Of a stretch of 58,086 bases of DNA, positions 16,619-25,422 are shown one piece after another. The position numbers and the translations under genes were made by a program. Below the pieces are notes generated by a model, which was not told where the DNA came from, searched no databases, and saw only the letters and a list, made by a program, of their open reading frames with translations. This stretch comes from Streptomyces sp. TRM68367. GTDB lineage: Bacteria > Actinomycetota > Actinomycetes > Streptomycetales > Streptomycetaceae. Location: positions 1 to 58,086 of the forward strand of contig NZ_JACTVI010000052.1 in the NCBI RefSeq assembly GCF_014495685.1. The letters run 5' to 3'. Numbering within the stretch: position 1 is the stretch's first letter; each line of letters starts with the position of its first letter.

Positions 16619-18784
16619 ATGGAGCACACGAGCAACGCGGATCTCCGGAAGGCGGCCGACGCGGTCCTCTCCCGCCTCGTCGGGGACGACTCGGGCGCGG
16701 CCCGGCTGCGCGAGGACCAGTGGCGGGCGATCGAGGCGCTGGTCGCCGACAGACGCCGGGCCCTGGTCGTCCAGCGCACGGGCTGGGGCAAGTCCGCGGT
16801 GTACTTCGTGGCCACCTCCCTGCTGCGGGCGCGCGGCGCGGGACCGACCGTGATCGTCTCCCCGCTGCTAGCGCTGATGCGCAACCAGGTCGAGGCCGCG
16901 GCCCGGGCCGGGATCCACGCCCGGACCATCAACTCCTCCAACACCGAGGAGTGGGAGACGGTTCAGGGCGAGATCGCCGCGGGCGAGGTCGACGTGCTGC
17001 TGGTCAGCCCGGAGCGGCTCAACAACCCTGACTTCCGCGACCGGGTGCTGCCCGAACTCGCCGCAGAGACCGGTCTCCTCGTGGTGGACGAGGCCCACTG
17101 CATCTCCGACTGGGGCCACGACTTCCGCCCGGACTACCGGCGGCTGCGCACCATGCTCGGCGACCTCCCGCCCGGCGTGCCCGTGCTGGCGACCACCGCC
17201 ACCGCCAACGCGCGCGTGACCGCAGACGTGGCGGAGCAGCTCGGCACCGGCGGCACGTCGGACGCGCTCGTGCTGCGCGGCCCGCTGGACCGGGAGAGCC
17301 TGAGCCTGGGCGTACTGCGCCTGCCGGACGCCGCCCACCGGATGGCCTGGCTCGCCGACCACCTCGGCGAACTGCCGGGCTCCGGCATCATCTACACACT
17401 CACGGTGGCCGCCGCCGAGGAGGTCACGGCCTTTCTGCGGCAGCGCGGGTACACGGTCGCGCCGTACAGCGGCAGGACGGAGAACGCCGACCGGAAGCAG
17501 GCGGAGGACGACCTGCTCGCCAACAATGTCAAGGCCCTGGTTGCAACCTCCGCGCTCGGCATGGGCTTCGACAAGCCCGACCTCGGTTTCGTGGTGCATC
17601 TCGGCTCGCCGTCCTCCCCCATCGCCTACTACCAGCAGGTCGGCCGCGCCGGCCGCGGTGTCGAGCACGCCGAGGTGCTGCTGCTCCCGGGGAAGGAGGA
17701 CGAGGCGATCTGGCAGTACTTCGCGTCGCTGGCCTTCCCGTCGGAAGACCTGGTGCGCCGCACCCTCGACGTCCTCGCGTGCGCGGACAGGCCGTTGTCC
17801 CTGCCCGCCCTGGAGCCTCTGGTGGAGCTGCGCCGGTCCCGGCTGGAGACCATGCTCAAGGTCCTAGACGTGGACGGGGCGGTCCAGCGGGTCAAGGGCG
17901 GCTGGATCGCCACCGGGCAGCCATGGACGTACGACGCGCAGCGCTACGACTGGGTGGCGCGTCAACGCGCCGCCGAACAGCACGCCATGCGCGAGTACGC
18001 GTCGACCACGGACTGCCGGATGGAGTTCCTGCAGCGCCAGCTGGACGACGAGGGCGCCAAGCCCTGCGGCCGCTGTGACAACTGCGCGGGCACCCGCTTC
18101 ACCGCGGACACCTCCGAGGACGCGCTCGACGCCGCGCGGGTCGATCTGGGCCGGGCCGGCGTCGAGGTGGAGCCGCGCCGCATGTGGCCGACCGGGCTTC
18201 CGGCGATCGGCGTGGATCTCAAGGGACGCATTCCGGCGGGTGAACAGGCTGCCGTGGGACGCGCGTTGGGGCGGCTGTCGGACATCGGCTGGGGCAACCG
18301 GCTGCGGCCGATGCTGGCGTCCCACGCGCCCGACGGGCCCGTGCCGGACGACGTGGCCAGGGCCGTGGTGGGTGTGCTGGCCGACTGGGCGAAGGGCCCG
18401 GGCGGCTGGGCTCCCGGGGCAGCGGACGCCCGGCCGCGTCCCGTCGGCGTGGTCACCGTCGCCTCGCGGACCCGGCCGCAGCTGATCCACTCCCTGGGAT
18501 CGCGCATCGCGGAGATCGGCCGGCTGCCCCTGCTGGGGTCCGTGGCGCACTCCGGCGACGGAGCCCCGGTCTCCCGGAGCAACAGCGCGCAGCGCCTCAA
18601 GGCACTCGACGGAGCGCTCACCGTTCCGCCCGCCCTCGCCTCCGCGCTCACCGAGGCCCACGGCCCGGTCCTGCTCGTGGACGACTACACCGAGACCGGC
18701 TGGACCCTCGCGGTCGCGGCGCGCATGCTCCGGCGCGCGGGCGCGCAGGGAGTATTGCCGCTGGTCCTGGCCGTACAGGGGTGA
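16619..18784 (+). CDS. recQ: RecQ-family ATP-dependent DNA helicase with C-terminal PRTase-like domain
   Basis: A 721-residue protein with ATG at 16619. Motif I is RTGWGKSAV (about 53-61), the DEAH box is VVDEAHCISDWGHDFRPDY (about 155), and motif VI is QQVGRAGRG. The RecQ zinc site is visible as CRMEF...CGRCDNC. Beyond the zinc domain no HRDC is seen. Instead, after about 200 residues, the protein ends in a phosphoribosyltransferase-like segment whose VLLVDDYTETGWT resembles a PRPP-binding loop. This longer form is common in actinobacteria. It probably unwinds DNA in recombination and repair; the role of the tail is unknown. Confidence 0.9.
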   Translation: MEHTSNADLRKAADAVLSRLVGDDSGAARLREDQWRAIEALVADRRRALVVQRTGWGKSAVYFVATSLLRARGAGPTVIVSPLLALMRNQVEAAARAGIHARTINSSNTEEWETVQGEIAAGEVDVLLVSPERLNNPDFRDRVLPELAAETGLLVVDEAHCISDWGHDFRPDYRRLRTMLGDLPPGVPVLATTATANARVTADVAEQLGTGGTSDALVLRGPLDRESLSLGVLRLPDAAHRMAWLADHLGELPGSGIIYTLTVAAAEEVTAFLRQRGYTVAPYSGRTENADRKQAEDDLLANNVKALVATSALGMGFDKPDLGFVVHLGSPSSPIAYYQQVGRAGRGVEHAEVLLLPGKEDEAIWQYFASLAFPSEDLVRRTLDVLACADRPLSLPALEPLVELRRSRLETMLKVLDVDGAVQRVKGGWIATGQPWTYDAQRYDWVARQRAAEQHAMREYASTTDCRMEFLQRQLDDEGAKPCGRCDNCAGTRFTADTSEDALDAARVDLGRAGVEVEPRRMWPTGLPAIGVDLKGRIPAGEQAAVGRALGRLSDIGWGNRLRPMLASHAPDGPVPDDVARAVVGVLADWAKGPGGWAPGAADARPRPVGVVTVASRTRPQLIHSLGSRIAEIGRLPLLGSVAHSGDGAPVSRSNSAQRLKALDGALTVPPALASALTEAHGPVLLVDDYTETGWTLAVAARMLRRAGAQGVLPLVLAVQG

Positions 18785-19139
18785 TCACGCGCCAGGCACC
18801 GAACACGGTTCCACGCGCGCGTGCGGCCCGGGCGGGGTACCCTCGCCCGGGCCGGTGGGTGCGCACCTCTGGACGAGACGCATGACCGTGGCGTACGCAC
18901 GTGTCGGCGTCGAACGCCCCATGCGTGGCCCGGCGCCACACCGGCGGGGATATAAGCCTCAGATCACCGGATTACGGTCACCTGCCTCAATTGCTCGTTG
19001 CCGCATCCAAGTTCGACAGGAAGAATTGAGGTCCGCTCCCCGCACGGCTCGTCCGTGATCCGGTAGGGCTTCGCTGCGGTGCGCGCTCCCCCGAATCCGA
19101 CCCCGCCCGCCTTGTGGGCGCGTAGCCGAAGGGAGGACC
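18785..19139. other. Intergenic leader region after recQ
   Basis: This gap between recQ and the next plus-strand gene holds no convincing CDS. Its right two-thirds folds into a nested helix described separately (18967-19063), followed by a segment that can pair CTTCG (19069-19073) with CGAAG (19127-19131) next to the ribosome site GGGAGG at 19131-19136. A promoter for the downstream gene is expected upstream of about 18,950 but no consensus is clear. Confidence 0.5.
18967..19063 (+). ncRNA. Candidate structured 5' leader RNA
   Basis: CCGGATTACGG (18967-18977) pairs with CCGTGATCCGG (19053-19063) over 11 bp with one G-U pair. Nested inside, CCTCAATT (18985-18992) pairs perfectly with AATTGAGG (19024-19031), leaving a 31-nt loop. 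A further 5-bp pairing downstream reaches the first base of the Shine-Dalgarno sequence of the gene at 19140. The layout of a closed upstream domain followed by a helix that could mask the ribosome site resembles a cis-regulatory leader. I match it to no known riboswitch class. Confidence 0.4.
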
Positions 19140-19754
19140 GTGACCTTCGGATTCGCTCCGTCCTCGGCGGCATCGCTGTCGACGTCCACCGCATCCGCCC
19201 ATCGCGTGCTCGAACCCGCGGAGTGGGCCGCCGCCGGGATCCCGCTGCTGCGCAATCCCCGGGAGGTCGTCAGCGGGCTGCACGTACGCCACCACCCCAG
19301 GCCGGGCACCGCCGTGGTGGCCGTGCTCGATCAGAACGAACGGCTGCGTGCGAGCGCCTCGTTCGCCCGCAGGGCCGCCTCGGCCGACGGCTGGATGTTC
19401 CGCAACGTAGTGCTCGCCCAGCTGCGCCGGGTCATCCCGCACGATCTGCGGCGCCGTACCCCGGTGCGCACAGCCGTACTGCTGTACTGCCGTGACGGCG
19501 ACGCACGCTGGACGGAGGAGGACGGCGCGTGGATGTGGGGTCTGCGGGACGCCTGCACCTTGCACGGGCTGCGCTGCGGGGCGTACATCACGCTGACCCG
19601 TGACGGCTGGCAGGTGCTCGGCGAGGGCCGCGGCGGCCGTCGCCCCAACGCGGACTCGTCCCCGGAGCCGTTCGCCACGGCCGAGTCTCCGCCCCCGCTG
19701 CCGCGCACCGGCGGTGCCGCGTCAGAGGTCCTGCGCCGCGCCGCGGCACGCTGA
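19140..19754 (+). CDS. Conserved hypothetical actinobacterial protein
   Basis: A 204-residue protein starting at GTG 19140, with GGGAGG three bases upstream. The central part (about 20-155) looks like one compact domain: VLEPAEWAAAGIPLLRNPRE, GTAVVAVLDQNERLRASASF, VRTAVLLYCRDGDARWTEED, CTLHGLRCGAYITLTRDGW. The remainder is a Pro/Ser-rich tail. No signal peptide or membrane segment is present. I do not recognise a function. It follows recQ on the same strand after a long, structured leader, so it probably has its own promoter and perhaps post-transcriptional control. Confidence 0.75.
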   Translation: MTFGFAPSSAASLSTSTASAHRVLEPAEWAAAGIPLLRNPREVVSGLHVRHHPRPGTAVVAVLDQNERLRASASFARRAASADGWMFRNVVLAQLRRVIPHDLRRRTPVRTAVLLYCRDGDARWTEEDGAWMWGLRDACTLHGLRCGAYITLTRDGWQVLGEGRGGRRPNADSSPEPFATAESPPPLPRTGGAASEVLRRAAAR

Positions 19755-20089
19755 TCCCGGCAGAGCGTTCCCGCCCGCCGTTCCCAGCCTGCCGACAGCA
19801 CCTCGCCATGCCCCGTACGACGGCACCGTACCGCCCGCGCCGCACACGACAAGTCCGTACGACAACCAGGCCCGCACTCCCGCACCACGGCGCAGCGCGC
19901 GCCGGCCAGGCGCGCAAGTCCGCGCACACGTCGGCGCGCACGGCACCCAGCGGGCTCAAGGACCAGGCGAAGGCACGCACACGTCGACCGCTCCGGTCCT
20001 GCCGCGCACGTCGAAGCCCCTCCGTGCGGATGCCGTCGAGCGGCGTCCGCCGTCACCGCCGGCGTCCCCTCGGACGCGACGGTGCCGGG
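19755..20089. other. Convergent intergenic region
   Basis: The region lies between two genes that end facing each other. I see no gene with a coherent protein and no strong hairpin next to either stop. Confidence 0.4.
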
Positions 20090-20725
20090 TCAGACGCCCG
20101 CGCCCAGCACGGAGTTGATCTGCTGCGGATCGCCGCAGACGACCAGCAGGGCGCCGGCCCGGGAGTGGGCCTGGGTCAGGGCGGTGGCGGCAGCGGCTTC
20201 GGTGCCTCCGTTGACGGCGACCACGACCACGGGCCGCGACGCCGCACGGTCCGCGACGGCGGCGTCGGCGTAGAAGACGTCGTCGCCGGCGTCGTGCTGG
20301 GCCCAGTAGGAGGCTTCGCCGAAGGACAGCTCGTGGGCGGCCCACGGGTGCTGCTCGCCGGTGGTGATGACCAGCACGTCGCCAGGGGCACGGCCCGAGT
20401 CCAGGAGCAGGTCCACGGCTTCCTCGGCGGCGTCGAGCGCCCCCTGCACCGAGGCCGGGATCAGCTGGATCTGCGGGGTGGCCCGGGCGGACGTGGCCGG
20501 GGCGGCCGGGGCCGACGGCCCCGGCTTGGATGCGGCCACATCACGCGGCGTGCGTTGCGCCGACGGCGTGGGCCGGACCTGGCCGGGACGACCGGGGCGC
20601 GACGAAGCCGCGGGACGGGGGCCGGGTACGGGGCGGGGGGTCGGCGCGGTACGGCCGCTGGCCGGAGTGGCGCGGGGACCCTGGGCACTCTCGTGAATCT
20701 GAGGCTCCTCGGGAATGAGAGGCAT
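20090..20725 (-). CDS. Conserved hypothetical protein with ATPase-C-terminal-like fold
   Basis: A 211-residue protein with ATG at 20725. The N-terminal 80 residues are Pro/Arg/Ser-rich and probably disordered. The C-terminal 120 residues alternate strands and helices (APGDVLVITTGEQHPWAAHE, ASRPVVVVAVNGGTEAAAAT, AGALLVVCGDPQQINSVLG) in a way that recalls the second half of UvrD-type helicase domains, but without a Walker A. No catalytic claim is justified. It lies 67 bp downstream of the rnhB stop on the same strand and may be cotranscribed with it. Confidence 0.65.
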   Translation of the reverse strand: MPLIPEEPQIHESAQGPRATPASGRTAPTPRPVPGPRPAASSRPGRPGQVRPTPSAQRTPRDVAASKPGPSAPAAPATSARATPQIQLIPASVQGALDAAEEAVDLLLDSGRAPGDVLVITTGEQHPWAAHELSFGEASYWAQHDAGDDVFYADAAVADRAASRPVVVVAVNGGTEAAAATALTQAHSRAGALLVVCGDPQQINSVLGAGV

Positions 20726-20792
20726 GGGCTGATGTTTATCAAACGTTGGTGCGGCGCGCGTCGGCGGGTACACAGCAGCGCGAGCGGAACCG

Positions 20793-21494
20793 TCAGAAAT
20801 CGAAGCCGAGCTGACCCTCGATTTCCGGAACGCTTCCGTCCACCCAGCTGCGGACCTTCTTGAGGTGCCGCCACTGGGGCAGCGCATCAAGATACGCCCA
20901 CGACAACCGGTGGTACGGGGTGGGCCCCCGCTCCGCCAGTGCGGCCTTGTGCACAGGCGACGGATACCCGGCGTTGTCCACAAAACCGAAGTCTGCATGG
21001 TCGATACCCAGTTCGGCCATCATTTTGTCGCGCTGAACCTTGGCGATCACCGAGGCTGCCGCAACCGCCACGCACGACTGGTCGCCCTTGATGACCGTAC
21101 GGACCCTCCAGGGCGCTCCGAGATAGTCGTGCTTGCCGTCGAGGATCACCGCGTCGGGCCGGACCGGCAGGGTTTCCAGGGCACGCACCGCCGCAAGCCG
21201 CAGCGCGGCCGTCATCCCCAGGTCGTCGATCTCCTCCGGGGAGGCGTGCCCCAGCGCGTACGACGTCACCCACTTCCGCAGTTCCTCGGCGAGTTCGGTG
21301 CGGCGCTTGACGGTGAGGAGCTTGGAGTCGGTGAGGCCTTCGGGCGGCCTGCGCAGTCCGGTGACGGCCGCGCAGACGGTGACGGGGCCGGCCCACGCGC
21401 CGCGCCCCACCTCGTCGATGCCCACGACGATCTTCGCTCCGGTCGTGGCCCGCAAGGAGCGCTCGACAGTGTGAGTAGGAGGTTCGTACGGCAT
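20793..21494 (-). CDS. rnhB: Ribonuclease HII
   Basis: A 233-residue enzyme with ATG at 21494. It removes RNA primers and single ribonucleotides from RNA-DNA hybrids. The metal-binding DE pair is in GIDEVGRGAWAGP near residue 25, the DSK motif in LTDSKLLTVKRR, the third acidic residue in VILDGKHDYL, and the last in DHADFGFVDNAGYPSPVH. Length and motif order are standard. A longer upstream extension in frame has no conserved content. Confidence 0.95.
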   Translation of the reverse strand: MPYEPPTHTVERSLRATTGAKIVVGIDEVGRGAWAGPVTVCAAVTGLRRPPEGLTDSKLLTVKRRTELAEELRKWVTSYALGHASPEEIDDLGMTAALRLAAVRALETLPVRPDAVILDGKHDYLGAPWRVRTVIKGDQSCVAVAAASVIAKVQRDKMMAELGIDHADFGFVDNAGYPSPVHKAALAERGPTPYHRLSWAYLDALPQWRHLKKVRSWVDGSVPEIEGQLGFDF

Positions 21495-21576
21495 GGCGTC
21501 CTTAGCGTACGCCGCTCCGATCACGTCGCGACACCCTGGTCCCCCGGGCGGCTCCCGGCGCGGCCCCACGCTCGGG

Positions 21577-22200
21577 TCAGGCACCATACGGCCGGAGCAG
21601 CGGAAGCATCAACTGATCGATCATTTCCTCCAGCTCCCGATCGCTCCATTCGCTCATGCACAGCTTGGAGCGGTACATCATCATGGCCGGGATGACGTCG
21701 AAGACGTAGCCGTTCGCCGCATCGGACCGCACCTCTCCGCGGTCGACACCACGGGTGATGATCTCGCGAAGCAATTTGACGGTCGGCTCGACCACTCCGC
21801 CGATGATCACACCGTGGAAGCGTTCCGCCTGATCCGGGTCGCATTCGTGAATCACTGCACGCAGTGCGAATCCCGGGCGGGAGAACATCGCCTCGCGGGC
21901 CCGCCGGCAAAGCGTGAGCAGGTCCTCGCGCACGCCACCCGTGTCGGGCGCCTCCTCGAAGCTGGGCAGTCCGGCCTGCAAGGCGTCCGCGACCAGGTCC
22001 TCCTTGGAGGGCCAGCGCCGGTACACCGCGGCTTTGCCGGTCTGGGCAGCGGCCGCGACGCCCTCCATCGTGAGGCCCTTCCAGCCGACCGTGCTGAGCT
22101 GTTCCAGCGCGGCATCGAGGATCGCGCGTTCGAGCACGGCGCCACGCCGGCGGAGCGAGGCCGTCTGAGCGGGGGCGGCCGTCCAGCGCGAGGTAACCAT
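21577..22200 (-). CDS. TetR-family repressor divergent from an MFS exporter
   Basis: A 207-residue regulator with ATG at 22200. The helix-turn-helix lies at about 25-70 (AILDAALEQLSTVGWKGLTM, GKAAVYRRWPSKEDLVADAL). The C-terminal ligand domain is of the TetR_C type (PGFALRAVIHECDPDQAERF, VFDVIPAMMMYRSKLCMSEW). It is divergent from the DHA2 exporter gene, and two strong palindromes lie between them, so it very probably represses both genes and releases on binding a drug-like ligand. The ligand is unknown. Confidence 0.9.
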   Translation of the reverse strand: MVTSRWTAAPAQTASLRRRGAVLERAILDAALEQLSTVGWKGLTMEGVAAAAQTGKAAVYRRWPSKEDLVADALQAGLPSFEEAPDTGGVREDLLTLCRRAREAMFSRPGFALRAVIHECDPDQAERFHGVIIGGVVEPTVKLLREIITRGVDRGEVRSDAANGYVFDVIPAMMMYRSKLCMSEWSDRELEEMIDQLMLPLLRPYGA

Positions 22201-22291
22201 CTCAACTTCTCCAGCGAGCAGGGTGAAGCGGGGATTCCGGGGCGGGGACTCGTCGCACGACAGCCAGGGGGCGCATCACCGGACGACGACA

Positions 22292-22315
22292 GTAGTGAAC
22301 GGTTGCGTTCACTAC
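22292..22315. promoter_or_regulatory. TetR operator 1
   Basis: GTAGTGAACG-GTTG-CGTTCACTAC is a perfect palindrome with 10-bp arms, between the TetR gene and the exporter. Confidence 0.85.
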
Positions 22316-22340
22316 CGGGGCTCACTACCGTTGCCGGAAC

Positions 22341-22360
22341 AGTGAACGCAAGCGTTCACT
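22341..22360. promoter_or_regulatory. TetR operator 2
   Basis: AGTGAACG-CAAG-CGTTCACT is a second perfect palindrome sharing the arms of operator 1, centred 47 bp away and 23 bp before the exporter start. A single half-site (CTCACTAC) lies between them. Confidence 0.85.
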
Positions 22361-22382
22361 ACGGCTTTCGTGCGGGACCATA

Positions 22383-23930
22383 GTGACAACCTCTCCGTTG
22401 ATTCAGGACCAGAAGCCAGGTGCGGCCCGCCGGGACGGTCGTCCCGGCATCGCGCTCACGGTCATCGCGGCCTGCCAACTCATGGTGGTACTCGACGCGA
22501 CGATTGTGAATATCGCGCTCCCGCACATTCAGGACGCCCTCAAGTTCAGCACCACCGACCTCACCTGGGTCGTCAGCTCCTACACGCTCACCTTCGGCGG
22601 TCTGCTGCTCCTCGGCGGCAGGGCCGGCGACATTCTCGGCCGCCGGCGGGTCTTCATGACCGGCATCCTGCTGTTCACGCTGGCCTCCCTGCTCGGCGGG
22701 CTCGCCCAGGAGCCCTGGCAACTGCTGGCGGCGCGTGTCCTGCAGGGCATGGGCGGAGCGATTGCGTCGCCCACGTCGCTGGCGCTCATCACCACCACGT
22801 TCCCCGAGGGGCCGGAACGCAACCGGGCCTTCGGTGTCTTCGCAGCGGTCTCCGCGGGCGGCGGTGCCATCGGTCTGCTCGCGGGCGGCATGCTCACGGA
22901 GTGGCTCGACTGGCGCTGGGTACTCTTCGTCAACGTGCCGATCGGTGTACTGATCGCCATGCTCACGCCGGTCTACATCAGCGAGTCCGAACGGCACACC
23001 GGGCGCTTCGACATCGCGGGCGCCGTGACCTCGACGGCGGGCATGGCCTCCCTCGTCTACGGCTTCATCCGCGCGGCGGACGAGGGCTGGCGGGACAACC
23101 TGACCATCGGGTCCTTCGGTGCCGCGGTGGTCCTGTTGCTGGCCTTCGCGCTGATCGAGTCCAGGGCCAAGGAGCCGATCACCCCGCTGCGGATGTTCGC
23201 CGACCGCAACCGCTCGGGCACATACGTGATCATGCTCTGCCTGGCCGCGGCGATGTTCGGCATGTTCTTCTACATCGTGCTCTTCGTGCAGAACGTGCTG
23301 GCCTACAGCCCGATCGAGGCGGGGCTCGCCTTCCTGCCGGTGACGGTGGTGATCGTGCTCGGCGCGGATCTGTCGCAGCGGTTCCTGCCGGTGTTCGGGC
23401 CCAAGCCGTTCATGCTGGTGGGCTCGGCGCTGGCGGCGATCGGGCTGGGCTGGCAGGCCCTCATCAGCTCGGACAGCTCGTATGCCGGCGGGGTGCTCGG
23501 CCCGATGCTGGTCTTCGGCTTCGGTATGGGCCTGAACTTCGTGACACTGACGCTCACCGCTGTCTCCGGTGTCGCCCCGCACGAGGCGGGCGCGGCGTCC
23601 GGTCTCCTCAACGCCACCCAGCAGGTGGGCGGTTCGCTGGGCCTGGCCATTCTGACCACGGCGTTCGGCACGGCCAGCAGGGACGAGGCGGAGAAGCAGC
23701 TGCCGGGCTTCATGGCGGAGGGCTCGGCGGAGCAGAATGCAGAGTTCGCCCAGGCGCATCAACTGCCCGCGCCCTGGCGGCACGAGGTGCTCGCGCAGGG
23801 CATCTCCACGGCGTTCCTCCCGGCCGCCGCGATGGCCGTACTCGCCCTGACCACCGCCTGGTTGGTGATCAGGGTCCGCAGGAGCGACCTGGAGGCACTC
23901 TCGGGCTCGGCCGGACCGGGGATGGCCTGA
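22383..23930 (+). CDS. DHA2-family MFS multidrug exporter
   Basis: A 515-residue membrane protein starting at GTG 22383, with about 14 predicted membrane helices as in the EmrB/QacA group. Family signatures are LDATIVNIALPHIQ in helix 1, the loop motif GGRAGDILGRRRVF between helices 2 and 3, and a motif C-like helix (SAGGGAIGLLAGGMLTEWLDW). It exports small hydrophobic compounds using the proton gradient. The divergent TetR gene and operators imply substrate-inducible expression. The natural substrate cannot be read from sequence. Confidence 0.93.
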   Translation: MTTSPLIQDQKPGAARRDGRPGIALTVIAACQLMVVLDATIVNIALPHIQDALKFSTTDLTWVVSSYTLTFGGLLLLGGRAGDILGRRRVFMTGILLFTLASLLGGLAQEPWQLLAARVLQGMGGAIASPTSLALITTTFPEGPERNRAFGVFAAVSAGGGAIGLLAGGMLTEWLDWRWVLFVNVPIGVLIAMLTPVYISESERHTGRFDIAGAVTSTAGMASLVYGFIRAADEGWRDNLTIGSFGAAVVLLLAFALIESRAKEPITPLRMFADRNRSGTYVIMLCLAAAMFGMFFYIVLFVQNVLAYSPIEAGLAFLPVTVVIVLGADLSQRFLPVFGPKPFMLVGSALAAIGLGWQALISSDSSYAGGVLGPMLVFGFGMGLNFVTLTLTAVSGVAPHEAGAASGLLNATQQVGGSLGLAILTTAFGTASRDEAEKQLPGFMAEGSAEQNAEFAQAHQLPAPWRHEVLAQGISTAFLPAAAMAVLALTTAWLVIRVRRSDLEALSGSAGPGMA

Positions 23931-24501
23931 CCAGGGACGATCTGGCCGGTGGTGAGCTGACCGGAACAGACCGGAAACCGACCCCGGCGACTCGTCGGCG
24001 GGCCTGACAGGGACCCGTCGGCAGCCGCCGGGCCGGTCCGTGCCCGGCAGCAGCCCTACGAAAGCCCACACCGCCCACATGACGGGCGGCAGGGCCGACA
24101 GGTCCACAAGAACCTCCATGACCACCCCCGTGACGCTCATGCACCTCTGGCGCATCCGGCTCCGTGCCACACAGCAGATGTCACGACAACGCGCGGCCGG
24201 TCACGGAGAGTTCCCGACATGCACAGAGAGTTTCTACGAGCGGCAAGCAACCAGGCCGGGGCGGCACCTGGCACCGGGCAGCACAGCCAGGACGGCACCA
24301 GATGCTGGGCGGATAAGTGCCTGTCGGCGCAGGGGTGGGAAGGTCCGAGGTCGTGCCGACGCAGGGCGACAGTCACCCAGTCCGTGCCCACACCTCCCGA
24401 GCGGCGCCCAGACCGTGCCGGGTACCTCTCCAGGGCACCCATGCGATGCCGGCACCGCTCCAAAGGCTCCCAGTCCCCGACCGGCACCGGACAAGTGACT
24501 C
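23931..24501. other. 571-bp convergent intergenic region
   Basis: I see no convincing gene. Open frames on both strands here are either shadows of the exporter or lack coding bias and start signals. The sequence has several short GC-rich inverted segments but none with the form of a clear terminator. Confidence 0.4.
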
Positions 24502-25410
24502 TCAGGCCGAGATCGGCACCCACTCCGGCAGCGCCTCGGTCCGCCGCACCCACTCGGCGGGCGGCGCCCCCGCCCTCCCGGCCGCGATCACCCCGCCCAC
24601 GATGGCGCAGGTCGTGTCCATGTCCCCGCCGACCTGCGCGGTCGTCCAGAACGCCTGCTCGTAGTCGCGCAGTCCCCGCGCGGCCGACCACAGGGCGAAG
24701 GGCACGGTGTCATGGGCCGTCGTACGCCGCCCGCAGCCCAGCACGGCCGCGACCGTGGCCGCGTCGGCATAGTCGAGCAGGTCCCGGGCCCGTCGCAGCC
24801 CCGCGCCGACCGCGCTCCTCGACGGGACCAGCGCGATGACCCCGTCGATCAGGGACTCGGCGCCGGGCGGACCGCCTGGGGCGGCGGCCAGTGAGGCGGC
24901 CGCGGCGACGGCCATGGCGCCGACCACGGCCTCACGGTGCTGGTGGGTGGGGTAGGCCGAGATCTCGGCCTGGTGAGTGGCCTGCTCCGGGTCGTCCGCG
25001 TACCAGGCACCCAGGGGCGCGATGCGCATTGCGGCACCGTTGCCCCAGGACCCCTGCCCGTTGAAGAGCGCGGCGGCCAGCTCGCGCCAGTCGCCGCCTT
25101 CCCGCACCAGGCGCAGCAGCCGGTTGACGGCGGGGCCGTAGCCCCGGTCGAAGTCGTGATGCGCGGCGAAGGATTGCGCCAGGGCATCCTGGTCGATGCG
25201 GCGGTGGGCGGCCAGGACGGCGACCACCGAGCAGGCCATCTCCGTGTCGTCGGTCCACTGCCACGGGCCGGGCGGCAGCTCGCGGCCCTTCAGCAGGGCG
25301 TGGTTCGCGGGCACGAAGAACTGTGAGCCGAGCGCGTCCCCCACCGACAGTCCGCGCAGGCTGGTCAGGGCGCGGTCCAGGCGCCCGCCGGGAGAGGAGT
25401 CAGTGGTCAT
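24502..25410 (-). CDS. ADP-ribosylglycohydrolase family protein
   Basis: A 302-residue cytoplasmic enzyme of the ARH/DraG family. The metal-binding signatures are intact: WTDDTEMACSVVAVL near residue 50 and GGDMDTTCAIVGGVIA near 265, with GSWGNGAAMRIAPLG between them. Family members remove ADP-ribose from proteins or nucleic acids using two divalent metals. The stop codon of the next gene upstream, a histidine phosphatase on the same strand, is 12 bp before the start, which suggests an operon. The substrate is unknown. Confidence 0.9.
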   Translation of the reverse strand: MTTDSSPGGRLDRALTSLRGLSVGDALGSQFFVPANHALLKGRELPPGPWQWTDDTEMACSVVAVLAAHRRIDQDALAQSFAAHHDFDRGYGPAVNRLLRLVREGGDWRELAAALFNGQGSWGNGAAMRIAPLGAWYADDPEQATHQAEISAYPTHQHREAVVGAMAVAAAASLAAAPGGPPGAESLIDGVIALVPSRSAVGAGLRRARDLLDYADAATVAAVLGCGRRTTAHDTVPFALWSAARGLRDYEQAFWTTAQVGGDMDTTCAIVGGVIAAGRAGAPPAEWVRRTEALPEWVPISA

Positions 25411-25422
25411 CGCGCCGCCACC

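Noticed and set aside
24040..24498. Plus-strand frame of 152 codons in the MFS to glycohydrolase gap
   Set aside because: Poor codon-position bias, no ribosome site and a Pro/Arg/Ser-rich translation without conserved segments.
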